NCBI RefSeq assembly: GCF_013359685.1
Contig: NZ_JABFMV010000003.1
Span: 186,001-250,000, forward strand
DNA from: Leifsonia sp. C5G2
GTDB lineage: Bacteria > Actinomycetota > Actinomycetes > Actinomycetales > Microbacteriaceae
Reading direction: 5' to 3'
Length of the DNA: 64,000 nt
The position numbers and the translations under genes are program-made. The notes under the pieces were generated by a model. The model was given only the letters and a program-made list of their open reading frames with translations, made no database searches and was not told the origin of the DNA. Shown here piece after piece: positions 23,614 to 31,750 of this stretch (position 1 is the first letter of the stretch; every line of letters begins with the position of its first letter).

Positions 23614-24475
23614 GGCGCGCCGAGCGACGCCGGAGACCGTCACGCCCGAGCTGCTCCGCGCCTGGCCGCTGCCACAGCCGTCCGGCTCGAAGCGGTCGCG
23701 GGGAGAGGTCGTGGTGGTCGGCGGCGCGCTCCGCTCCCCCGGTGCGGCCCTGCTGGCCGGGCGAGCCGCGCTGCGCGTCGGCGCGGGCCGGCTGACGCTC
23801 GCAGTCGGCTCCTCCGTCGCGGTGGCGGTCGCCGTCGCCCTGCCGGAGAGCGGGGTCGTCCCCCTCCCCGAGTCCTCCGCTGGGAGCGTGCGCGGCGCCG
23901 GCATCCGGTCGGCGTCGTCGGATCTCGCGGCCGCGGACGCCGTGCTCATCGGCCCCGGGCTCGACGACGCGGAGGAGACGGCGAGGATGCTCACCCGGGC
24001 GGCGCGCGCCGCCGGGCGCGACACCGTGCTCGTCCTCGACGCCTACGCGCTGGGGGCGCTGGCCGGGCACCCGCGGCTCGCCGGGTCCGGACCGCGCATC
24101 CTGACGCCGAACACCGAGGAGGCGGGCCGCCTGCTCGGGCGCGAGGTGCGGGATCTGGACGCCGACTCCCGCGAGCTCGCCCGCCGCTACCGCGCGACGG
24201 TCTCCTGCTTCGGCCGCGTCGCCGCGCCGGACGGCCGCCTCTACACCGTCGGCGACGGCGGTCCGGGGCTCGGCACCTCCGGGAGCGGGGACGCCCTGGC
24301 CGGCGCGATCGCGGGCCTCGCGGCCCGCGGCGCCGACCCGGTGCAGGCGGCGGTCTGGGGCACGTACCTGCATGCCGCCGCCGGGGAGTCGCTCGCCCGC
24401 GAGGCCGGGCCGCTCGGCTTCCTCGCGTCCGAGATCGTCGACCGGCTCACCGCCGAACTGACCGCCCTCTCCTGA
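23606..24475 (+). CDS. nnrD: ADP-dependent (S)-NAD(P)H-hydrate dehydratase
   Basis: 289 residues from ATG 23606 (GTG 23600 is also possible). This is a ribokinase-like CARKD domain: SRGEVVVVGGA start, AALLAGRAALRVGAGRLT, LIGPGLDD, LTPNTEEAGRLLG and the signature GTSGSGDALAGAIAGLAARG. It repairs hydrated NADH/NADPH back to the coenzyme at the cost of ADP. The usual N-terminal epimerase (YjeF_N) domain is absent, so the partner epimerase must be encoded elsewhere. It is co-transcribed with the histidine phosphatase. Confidence 0.9.
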   Translation: MREARRATPETVTPELLRAWPLPQPSGSKRSRGEVVVVGGALRSPGAALLAGRAALRVGAGRLTLAVGSSVAVAVAVALPESGVVPLPESSAGSVRGAGIRSASSDLAAADAVLIGPGLDDAEETARMLTRAARAAGRDTVLVLDAYALGALAGHPRLAGSGPRILTPNTEEAGRLLGREVRDLDADSRELARRYRATVSCFGRVAAPDGRLYTVGDGGPGLGTSGSGDALAGAIAGLAARGADPVQAAVWGTYLHAAAGESLAREAGPLGFLASEIVDRLTAELTALS

Positions 24476-24582
24476 CGCGCGACCGGCGGCGAAACACCGT
24501 CTAGCCGCGCAATCCTCCGTGGCGTTACTCTCAGCGCACATCCAGGCTCGTGCGAGCGTGGAGCTGAGAGGGGAAAACGAAC

Positions 24583-25065
24583 ATGGACTGGAGCAACTTC
24601 TGGAGCGTCATCTGGCTCTTCTTCTGGAGCTTCGCCTTCGTGGCGTATCTGTTCGCGCTGTTCGCGATCATCAGCGATCTGTTCCGTGACCACAAGCTCA
24701 ACGGCTGGTGGAAAGCGCTGTGGATCATCTTCCTGATCTTCGTGCCGTTCCTCACCGCGCTGGTCTACCTGATCGCCCGCGGACCCGGGATGGCGCAGCG
24801 CAGCCAGAGGGAGGCCCGTCAGTACCAGTCGGCCACCGACGCCTACATCCGTCAGGTCGCCGGCTCGAGCCCGGCCGACGAGATCAGCAAGGCGAAGGCT
24901 CTGCTCGACAGCGGCGCCATCACGCCGGAGGAGTTCGCCCACCTGAAGGCGCACGCTCTCTCCGGTCAGCCGGCGGCCGCCGCCGCGGCCCCTGCCGCAG
25001 CACCGGCCGCGCCCGCGGCGCCCGCCGCTCCGGCGACCCCGCCGCCGGCAGCGCCGACCGTCTGA
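24583..25065 (+). CDS. PLDc_N and SHOCT domain membrane protein
   Basis: 160 residues. Two N-terminal membrane helices, WLFFWSFAFVAYLFALFAI and WWKALWIIFLIFVPFLTALVYLIARG, match the PLD nuclease N-terminal (cardiolipin synthase leader) domain. A SHOCT motif (DEISKAKALLDSGAITPEEFAHLKA, about 98-122) and an Ala/Pro-rich tail follow. SHOCT domains mediate oligomerisation and are common at protein ends. Role unknown. A GAGAGGGG ribosome binding site overlaps the 3' arm of a possible leader hairpin (24528-24570). Confidence 0.85.
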   Translation: MDWSNFWSVIWLFFWSFAFVAYLFALFAIISDLFRDHKLNGWWKALWIIFLIFVPFLTALVYLIARGPGMAQRSQREARQYQSATDAYIRQVAGSSPADEISKAKALLDSGAITPEEFAHLKAHALSGQPAAAAAAPAAAPAAPAAPAAPATPPPAAPTV

Positions 25066-25090
25066 TCCCGCGGCGGGACGAGCGTCCGTC

Positions 25091-26806
25091 GTGACCGGAA
25101 CGACCCCCGCGGCGCCGCAACCCCCAACGGTTGCGGCGCCGCGGCGCACTCCACTGCGCCCTCTCGCAGGGCTGAACCGCGGAAACCTGGTGCGGGAGCT
25201 GCTGGCCGGGGTCACCCTGCTCGCCATCGCGGTCCCGCTCAACATCGGGTATGCGCAGATCGCCGGGCTGCCGCCGACGGCCGGGCTCTACGCCCTGGTG
25301 CTCCCGTCGATCCTGTACGCGCTCACCGTCTCGTCTCGGCAGGTGGTCGCCTCGCCCGACGCCGCGGCGGCCGCGCTCGTCGCCGCGTCGCTCGGCGGCC
25401 TCGCGGTCGCGGGGAGCGAGGGCTACCTCGCCCTCGCGTTCGCGCAGGCGATCATCTGCGGCATCGTCTTCCTGCTCGCCTCCGTGTTCAAGCTCGGCTT
25501 CCTCGCCGACTTCCTGTCGAAGCCCATCCTGGTCGGCTTCGTCGGCGGTCTCGCCCTCGACATCCTGGTCTCCCAGCTGGCGAAGATGCTCGGCGTGAAG
25601 ATCGGCGCGGGCGACGAGTTCGTCCAGCAGGTGCGCGATCTTCTCGCGGGCCTCGGAACGACAAACGTGTGGTCGGTGCTCATCGCCGCCGGAGCCATCG
25701 TCGTCCTCCTGGTCGGCCGGCGGATCGCCGCGGCGCTCCCCTGGGCGCTGGTGGTCCTCGTCGTGGCGACGGTCGTCGTGATGCTGGCCGGTCCCGCCCG
25801 CCTCGGCGTCGCGGTGCTCGGGCCCGTGGAGGCCGGCCCTCCCGCTCTCACCTGGCCCGTCATCGGGTGGACGCAGTGGCTGCAGCTCATCCCGTCGGCG
25901 ATCGCCCTCACCGTCGTGGCCATGGGCGAGGGGCTGCTGGTCTCCCGGTCCTACGGCGAGAAGCACGGCTACCGGACCGACGCGAACCGCGACCTGCTGG
26001 CCTTCGGCCTCGCCAACCTGGGCGCCGGCGTCAGCGGCGGCTTCGCGGTCGGCTCCTCCACCTCACGCACCGCGGCGATGGACCAGTCGGGCTCCCGGAC
26101 GCAGCTGCCGACGCTCGTGGCCGCCGCCGGAACTCTGCTCCTGCTGATCTTCGGCACCGCACTGCTGGAGGACATCCCGTCGCCCGCCATCGGCGCGATC
26201 GTGGCGGTCGCGGTGTTCCCGCTGCTCGGCATCCGCAAGCTCGTCGCGCTCTGGCGGCAGGACCGGTTCGAGTTCGCCGTGGCGGCGGTCTGCTTCCTCG
26301 GCGCGGTGCTGATCGGCCCGATCGCCGGCATCGGCATCGCGTTCGTGCTGGCCGTGGTGAACGTCGTGCGGCGGGCGGCGAACCCGCCGATCGACGTGCT
26401 CGAGGCCGACGGCGACCCGCACGCCTCCCTGCTGGGCGCGGCGCCCGACGGCCTGGAGACCGCCCCGGGCGTCGTGGTCGTGCGCCTGGCCGCCCCGCTC
26501 TTCTTCGCCAACAGCGGCGCCTTCGGCACGGCCGTGCGCCGCGCGGTGGAGGCGTCGCATCCGGCCCACCTCGTGCTCGACCTGGAGGCCGTGACCGACG
26601 TGGACGTGACCGGCGCCGACGCGTGGACGGGCGTCCAGTCGTACCTGGCGGCGAGCGGCGCCGACCTGTCCCTGACGCGGGTCCGCCCGGGCATCCGGGA
26701 GCGATTGGAGCGGCTGGGCCTGCTCGACGGCGTCCGCTTCTTCGACACCAACAGAGCGGCGATCGCCGCCCTGACCCTGGAGGGAGCCGCGCATGACCGA
26801 CGATGA
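25091..26806 (+). CDS. SulP/SLC26 family anion transporter with STAS domain
   Basis: 571 residues. The transmembrane region begins LLAIAVPLNIGYAQIAGLPPTAGLYALVLPSILYAL, the SulP consensus, with about 12-14 helices to residue 435. A C-terminal STAS domain (about 460-565; VLDLEAVTDVDVTGADAW) regulates transport. SulP proteins carry sulfate, bicarbonate or other anions; the substrate is unresolved. The GTG start at 25091 places a strong hairpin (25107-25144) inside codons 6-18, so a later start such as the GTG near 25190 is possible. It overlaps the next gene by 14 bp. Confidence 0.88.
   Translation: MTGTTPAAPQPPTVAAPRRTPLRPLAGLNRGNLVRELLAGVTLLAIAVPLNIGYAQIAGLPPTAGLYALVLPSILYALTVSSRQVVASPDAAAAALVAASLGGLAVAGSEGYLALAFAQAIICGIVFLLASVFKLGFLADFLSKPILVGFVGGLALDILVSQLAKMLGVKIGAGDEFVQQVRDLLAGLGTTNVWSVLIAAGAIVVLLVGRRIAAALPWALVVLVVATVVVMLAGPARLGVAVLGPVEAGPPALTWPVIGWTQWLQLIPSAIALTVVAMGEGLLVSRSYGEKHGYRTDANRDLLAFGLANLGAGVSGGFAVGSSTSRTAAMDQSGSRTQLPTLVAAAGTLLLLIFGTALLEDIPSPAIGAIVAVAVFPLLGIRKLVALWRQDRFEFAVAAVCFLGAVLIGPIAGIGIAFVLAVVNVVRRAANPPIDVLEADGDPHASLLGAAPDGLETAPGVVVVRLAAPLFFANSGAFGTAVRRAVEASHPAHLVLDLEAVTDVDVTGADAWTGVQSYLAASGADLSLTRVRPGIRERLERLGLLDGVRFFDTNRAAIAALTLEGAAHDRR
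25107..25144 (+). terminator. 16-bp-stem hairpin between SHOCT and SulP genes
   Basis: Arms 25107-25122 and 25129-25144 pair perfectly with a 6-nt loop. It follows the SHOCT gene stop by 42 bp, so it looks like its terminator although it falls inside the annotated SulP N-terminus. Confidence 0.5.
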
Positions 26807-28046
26807 CCTCACCCCGGATGCTCCCCCGCCCGCGCAGCCGGCGGCACAGGAGCACCGCGGCCGTTGGCCCTTCCGCGGCCGACGGCCCCGCCCGGCAGCG
26901 CCCGAGGCCCCGGAGGACCCGGACGCCGAGCAGGGGGCCGGCGGCGTGGGCCGCGGGCTGCGCATCCTTCTCAGCCTCGCCGCGGGCGTCGTCATCGCCT
27001 TCGGGATGGCGGCCATCGGCAGCATCCTCGCCCCCACCCTGCTCGCCCTGGTGCTCACGATCTGCGCCCAGCCGGTGCGGGTGTGGCTGGAACGGCACGG
27101 GACCCCGCAGGGGCTCGCCACCGGCGCGGTCGGCCTGACGGTGTTCGCCCTGCTCGCCGCGTTCATCGGTGTGCTGTGGGTCGCGGTCGCACAGTTCGTC
27201 GGGATGCTGCCGCAGTACCAGCCGCAGCTGCAGGCGATCGGCAACCAGTTCGCGTCCTGGCTGCAGAGCATCGGGGTCGGGCCGCAGCAGGTGCAGCAGA
27301 TCGAGGCGGGCTTCAACCCGAGCACGATGCTGTCCTTCTTCAGCAGCCTGCTGGGGAACGCGTTCGGGCTGATCGCCCTGCTCGTCATCGTGCTGACGAT
27401 GCTCATCCTGATGCCGGCCGACGCCGCCTACACGCCGACCCTCTTGCGGGAGCTCAGGCCGGTGCGGCCGAACCTGGTGTTCGCGATGACCGGCTTCGCC
27501 CACTCGGTGCGGCGCTACATGGTCGTGACGACGCTGCTGGGCATCGTGCAGGGCGTCATCAACGGCGTGGCGCTGTGGCTGCTCGGCGTCCCGGCGGCGC
27601 TGCTCTGGGCCATCCTGTCGTTCCTGTGCAGCTTCATCCCGAACGTCGGCTACTTCATCGCGCTCGTGCCGCCGCTCGTCTTCGGCTACCTCACCGGAGG
27701 CTGGGGCACGGTCGTGGCGGTCATCATCGTCTACGGCGTCATCAACGCGATCGTGCAGTCGGTGGTCCAGCCGAAGGTGGTCGGCAACGCGGTCGCGCTG
27801 AGCCAGACGCTCACCTTCTTCTCCGTGCTGCTGTGGGCGGTGGTGCTCGGCCCGATCGGCGCGATCCTGGCCGTCCCGATCACCCTCCTCGTGCGCGCTG
27901 TGCTGGTGGACGCCGACCCGCGCTCCCGGCTGTGGCGCCCGATCATCGGCGACCTCACCCACACCCGCGAGGTGATGAAGCACGAGTCGGAGGAGCGGCG
28001 CGCGGAGCGGCGGCAGGCGCACGACGGCGGCAGCGGCCGTGGGTGA
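26793..28046 (+). CDS. AI-2E family transporter (PerM/YdiK-like)
   Basis: 417 residues. The N-terminus is acidic and Pro/Arg-rich. About eight membrane helices follow, with the family's long periplasmic loop (VAQFVGMLPQYQPQLQAIGNQ) and conserved FIPNVGYFIALVPPLVFGY and VVQPKVVGNAVALSQTLTFF. Members export small molecules (AI-2 in TqsA) or ions, but most are unassigned. The C-terminal tail is highly charged. Both ends overlap neighbours (14 bp and 8 bp), so the SulP, AI-2E and GAP genes are one operon. Confidence 0.87.
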   Translation: MTDDDLTPDAPPPAQPAAQEHRGRWPFRGRRPRPAAPEAPEDPDAEQGAGGVGRGLRILLSLAAGVVIAFGMAAIGSILAPTLLALVLTICAQPVRVWLERHGTPQGLATGAVGLTVFALLAAFIGVLWVAVAQFVGMLPQYQPQLQAIGNQFASWLQSIGVGPQQVQQIEAGFNPSTMLSFFSSLLGNAFGLIALLVIVLTMLILMPADAAYTPTLLRELRPVRPNLVFAMTGFAHSVRRYMVVTTLLGIVQGVINGVALWLLGVPAALLWAILSFLCSFIPNVGYFIALVPPLVFGYLTGGWGTVVAVIIVYGVINAIVQSVVQPKVVGNAVALSQTLTFFSVLLWAVVLGPIGAILAVPITLLVRAVLVDADPRSRLWRPIIGDLTHTREVMKHESEERRAERRQAHDGGSGRG

Positions 28047-28710
28047 GGCGATCGCCGATGTCCTGCCCTACGCGGTCGGCATCGCGATCAGCCCCATCCC
28101 GATCATCGCGGCGATCCTGATGCTGCTGTCGCCGCGGGCGCGCAGCACCGGCGTGGGCTTCCTGGTCGGCTGGGTGGTCGGCATCGCCGTCGCCGTGACC
28201 GTGTTCACCCTGCTGTCGTCGCTGATCCCGGAGCCCGCTCCGGACTCCTCGCAGCCTGTCGCCGGGACGATCAGGATCGTGCTCGGTCTCGCCCTGCTGC
28301 TGCTGGCGCTCCGGCAGTGGCGCTCGCGGCCGAGGCTGGGGGATGCGCCTGCCCTCCCCGCGTGGATGGGTGCCATCGACTCGTCGACCACGTGGCGGGG
28401 GTTCGCGCTCGGATTCGTGCTCGCCGCGGTCAACCCGAAGAACCTGCTGCTGGCGGCAGGTGCCGGGGTGGCGATCGGCGCCGACGGGCTGAGCTCCGGT
28501 GCGGCGGCGGTCGCGATCGCAGTGTTCACGCTGATCGCGGCACTGTCGGTCGCGGTCCCCGTGATCGCCTACCTCGTCTCGGCCGACCGGATGCGCCGGC
28601 CGCTGCAGCGGTTGCGCGGCTGGCTGGTGCAGAACAACTCGGCGGTCATGGCGGTGCTGCTGCTCGTGATCGGCGTCGTGCTGATCCGGGACGGGATCGA
28701 GGCCTTCTAG
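28039..28710 (+). CDS. GAP/Sap family membrane protein
   Basis: 223 residues from GTG 28039. Six membrane helices in a LysE/GAP-like layout: AVGIAISPIPIIAAILMLLSPRA at the N-terminus and LAAVNPKNLLLAAGAGVAIG in the middle are characteristic of GAP (sulfolipid-1-addressing, Sap) proteins. In mycobacteria these are linked to glycopeptidolipid or sulfolipid export. The actual cargo here is unknown. It is last in the transporter operon, and its TAG stop overlaps the stop of the opposing HerA-like gene. Confidence 0.85.
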   Translation: MGEAIADVLPYAVGIAISPIPIIAAILMLLSPRARSTGVGFLVGWVVGIAVAVTVFTLLSSLIPEPAPDSSQPVAGTIRIVLGLALLLLALRQWRSRPRLGDAPALPAWMGAIDSSTTWRGFALGFVLAAVNPKNLLLAAGAGVAIGADGLSSGAAAVAIAVFTLIAALSVAVPVIAYLVSADRMRRPLQRLRGWLVQNNSAVMAVLLLVIGVVLIRDGIEAF

Positions 28711-29795
28711 GAGCGGTGCGCCGCCACCGCGAGGTCTCCCCCGCCCTCCACGGTCAGGCGGCGGCCGATGCGGACCAGCTGCGGCTCCTCGGTGAAGGCG
28801 CCCGCGAAGAGCGCCTCGCCCTTGCGGAACGACGGCGACTGCTCCAGCAGGTGCGCGGGCACGAAGCCGAACACGTCGGCGAGCTCGGCCAGGTCGCGGG
28901 GCGAGTTCATCCGCATCAGGCCCAGGTTGTCGCACTGCGAGAGCACGTTCGGGTGGATCTTGGTGGGCCGCTGCGTCGACAGGAACAGCCACAGCCCGAA
29001 CTTGCGGCCCTCCGCGGCGATCTGGATGAGCTGCTCGGTGAGCTTCGCCTCCACGCTCGTGCGCGGCACCGGCGGGCAGAAGTTGTGCGCCTCGTCGATG
29101 ACGATGAGGATCGGGCGGCGCTCCATCCGGCGGTTCCACAGGTCCTCCAGGACGCCGAGTGCGGCCGCCTGCGGCTCGCCCGGGTGGGTGAAGCCGCCGA
29201 CGTCGAGCACCACGACGCGCGGGCGGGCGGTGACCACCTCGGTCGCCGAGGATGCGCCGAGCGCCCACAGCGGCCACTGCAGGATCTCGAGGTTGTCGAT
29301 CCGCAGCCCCAGCCGTCGGCGGGCCGGGTCCTCCGACTCCAGCAGTGCCGAGAGGAACCGGTCGCCGTCGAAGTGCTCCGGCTCCGCCTGCAGGTGCAGG
29401 AGCGCGTTGTACTCCTCGTCGTCGGCGATCGGGTCGAGCTGGCCGACCGCGCCCTTGGCCGGGACGCTGAGGTCGACGAAGCGGATGTGCAGCTGCGGCT
29501 CCTGCCGCGTGCTCGAGTGCAGCACCCGGATATCGAGGTCGGCCCACTGCGCGGCGTCGGCGGGCGCGGTGTCGTCGCGCAGGGTGTCGAGCGCGACGAA
29601 GTCGGCGTTCGGGTCGAGGACGAGCATCGGCAGCTCGGTCCGGAGCAGCAGCTGCTCCAGCACCACGCCGAGCGCGTACGTCTTACCCGACCCGCTCTGC
29701 CCGCACCAGAAGGTGTGCCGGTTGAACCGGGAGCCGTCGATGACAGCCGGGCGCTCCGGCGCCTCGACCGTGGTGCCGATGGTCAGGGGGATCAT
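28707..29795 (-). CDS. HerA/DUF87-like ATP-binding protein
   Basis: 362 residues. Walker A GQSGSGKT (about 32-39) and Walker B ILIVIDEAHNFCPP identify a HerA/FtsK-superfamily ATPase, with the motif LFLSTQRPTKIHPNVLSQCDN typical of HerA-type sensors. HerA pumps DNA together with NurA nuclease in archaea. No NurA or other nuclease gene adjoins it here, so its partner is unclear. The start ATG 29795 has AGGAGGAG upstream. It is convergent with the GAP gene. Confidence 0.85.
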   Translation of the reverse strand: MIPLTIGTTVEAPERPAVIDGSRFNRHTFWCGQSGSGKTYALGVVLEQLLLRTELPMLVLDPNADFVALDTLRDDTAPADAAQWADLDIRVLHSSTRQEPQLHIRFVDLSVPAKGAVGQLDPIADDEEYNALLHLQAEPEHFDGDRFLSALLESEDPARRRLGLRIDNLEILQWPLWALGASSATEVVTARPRVVVLDVGGFTHPGEPQAAALGVLEDLWNRRMERRPILIVIDEAHNFCPPVPRTSVEAKLTEQLIQIAAEGRKFGLWLFLSTQRPTKIHPNVLSQCDNLGLMRMNSPRDLAELADVFGFVPAHLLEQSPSFRKGEALFAGAFTEEPQLVRIGRRLTVEGGGDLAVAAHRS

Positions 29796-29878
29796 CCGCC
29801 CCTCCTCCTGCTCGCGGGCCGTGTGGCGCCGATGCTAGCGCCACCCCCGCCTCCGCGGACAGACCGGATCGCCCGCGG

Positions 29879-30217
29879 TCAGAGCGGCCGCAGCGACTCC
29901 GGGATGGGGAAGGCGAGGGTGTAGATCCGCTGCGGTGCGTCGATGGCCCCGTAGTCGTCCTTCTTCACCACGATCCGCTCGGTGGACACCTCGGTCAGGC
30001 GAACGCGCAGCCAGCGGCCGTCGTCGAGGCGCAGCTCGTACGGGTCGGCGAGGTAGCCGATCCCGGTCGCCTCCAGCAGTTCCTCGCCGGTGAGCCAGTC
30101 CACCGGCCCGGCGAGCTCCCGCCCCAGGAGGTCGATGGGTACGAAACCCTCCCCCTCCGGGCGCAGCCAGCCGACCCGCTCGCCGTCCTCACGACGGTGT
30201 TCGATCGCCTCCCACAT
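29879..30217 (-). CDS. Small conserved hypothetical protein
   Basis: 112 residues with alternating strands and helices (MWEAIEHRREDGERVGWLRPEG ... LRVRLTEVSTERIVVKKDDYG). It is soluble, acidic, and has no known motif. It lies upstream of and on the same strand as the HerA-like ATPase (84 bp gap), which suggests but does not prove a link. It has TACGGT 7 nt before the ATG and no strong ribosome binding site. Confidence 0.72.
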   Translation of the reverse strand: MWEAIEHRREDGERVGWLRPEGEGFVPIDLLGRELAGPVDWLTGEELLEATGIGYLADPYELRLDDGRWLRVRLTEVSTERIVVKKDDYGAIDAPQRIYTLAFPIPESLRPL

Positions 30218-30224
30218 CCTGCTT

Positions 30225-30230
30225 ACCGTA
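30225..30230 (-). promoter_or_regulatory. -10 hexamer TACGGT, leaderless start
   Basis: On the minus strand TACGGT precedes ATG 30217 by 7 nt. Confidence 0.45.
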
Positions 30231-30315
30231 GCGGCATCCGCGGACCTATGATGAGCGCGTCCGGCCGGATGCGCCCGCGGGACCGCGGCCGCGTCGCCCC
30301 GGAGGAGGTGCCGTC

Positions 30316-31710
30316 ATGAGCCTGGATGTCGCAGAAGCGGGCGAGCGCGCAGAGAGCCCGCTCTCGCCCGAGGAGCTGTTCGAGGCGGGGCGCGCCGCCC
30401 GCGAGGTGCTGCCGCGCTCGGCGGCCGCCGACTACGTTCCGCCGCCCGGCCGCGACCCCATCGGCATCCTGCGGCGGCAGCACGAGGACCGGCTGCAGAA
30501 CCTCGTGGATCTGCGGGTTCAGCGGATGAGCGCCGACGCGTTCGCGTTCTACCGCGGCACGGCCGCGATCCAGGCCGCCGACCTGGCGGAGGCACCCACG
30601 ACCGGCGCCGAGGTGGTGATCTGCGGCGACGCGCACCTCAGCAACTTCGGGATGTACCGCTCGCCCGAGGACGCCATGGTGTTCGACATCAACGACTTCG
30701 ACGAGGCGACCGTCGGGCCGTGGGAGTGGGACCTGAGGCGGCTGCTCTGCAGCGTCGTGCTCGCTGGACGGTCGCTCGGCCTCCCCGTCGAGCAGGTCCG
30801 GGAGGCGACGGAGGGCTCGGCCCTCGCGTACCGCAACTGGCTGCGGACCGCGCTCGCGACGCCGCTGACCGCACGGTACTTCACGCCGACGGCGGTGGGG
30901 TCCGGCCGTGGTCTGCTGAGCCCGGACATGCAGCGGCTGGTCCGGCAGGTCACCAAGGAGTCCAAGAAGCGCACGACCGAGCGCACGGCGCGCCGCACGC
31001 TCGAGACGGACGAGCACGACCGGCTGCGGTTCGTCGAGCGGCCGCCGATCCTGCTCCGGGCGGAGCCCGAGGTGCAGGCGCTCGCCCAGGATGCGTACGA
31101 ACGCTACCGGAGGACCCTCCCGCCGAACACGGCGCTCCTGACCTCGCAGCTGCGGCTCGACGATGTCGCCCGCCGTGTGGTCGGCGTCGGCAGCGTCGGA
31201 ACGCGGTGCTTCATCATCGCGCTGCGCGGGCCGACCGGCGAGCCGGTCATCCTGCAGCTGAAGGAGGCGGACATCTCGGTCGTCGAGCGGTTCGGCGGTG
31301 TGCAGCCCCTGCCGGGCTACCTCGACCTCACGCTGCTGCCGGAGGAGCAGGGCTACCGGGTGGTGGCGTGCCAGCGCATCCTGCAGGCCGTCTCCGACCC
31401 GTTCCTCGGCTTCCTCCGGGTGGAGCGGTTCGCCTTCTACATGCGCCAGTTCCGCAACAGGAACGCCTCGTTCGAGATCGGTGCGATGAACCTGCCGCAG
31501 TTCCTGGACTACGCCCGCGTCTGCGCCGTCGCGCTCGCCCGCGCCCACGCCCGCTCGCCGAAGTCGCCGTTCATCGCGGGGTACATCGGTTCCGGGGCCA
31601 CCTTCGCGGCGGCTCTCGCGGCCTGGTCGGAGAAGTACGCCGACCAGGCCGAGGCGGACTACGCGGAGTTCGTGGACGCGGCACGAGCCGGCGCGTTCCG
31701 CGTCGACTGA
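30316..31710 (+). CDS. DUF2252 family protein
   Basis: 464 residues. The family's kinase-like motifs are present: VICGDAHLSNFGMY (about 98-111) and MVFDINDFDEA (about 120-130), followed by GPWEWDLRRL. DUF2252 proteins have a predicted protein-kinase-like fold of unknown substrate. GGAGGAGG lies upstream of ATG 30316. It stands alone, divergent from the small hypothetical gene. Confidence 0.88.
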   Translation: MSLDVAEAGERAESPLSPEELFEAGRAAREVLPRSAAADYVPPPGRDPIGILRRQHEDRLQNLVDLRVQRMSADAFAFYRGTAAIQAADLAEAPTTGAEVVICGDAHLSNFGMYRSPEDAMVFDINDFDEATVGPWEWDLRRLLCSVVLAGRSLGLPVEQVREATEGSALAYRNWLRTALATPLTARYFTPTAVGSGRGLLSPDMQRLVRQVTKESKKRTTERTARRTLETDEHDRLRFVERPPILLRAEPEVQALAQDAYERYRRTLPPNTALLTSQLRLDDVARRVVGVGSVGTRCFIIALRGPTGEPVILQLKEADISVVERFGGVQPLPGYLDLTLLPEEQGYRVVACQRILQAVSDPFLGFLRVERFAFYMRQFRNRNASFEIGAMNLPQFLDYARVCAVALARAHARSPKSPFIAGYIGSGATFAAALAAWSEKYADQAEADYAEFVDAARAGAFRVD

Positions 31711-31750
31711 CCGGCGGTCGACGGGTCGGATGCGCGGGCTCGCGCGGCTC

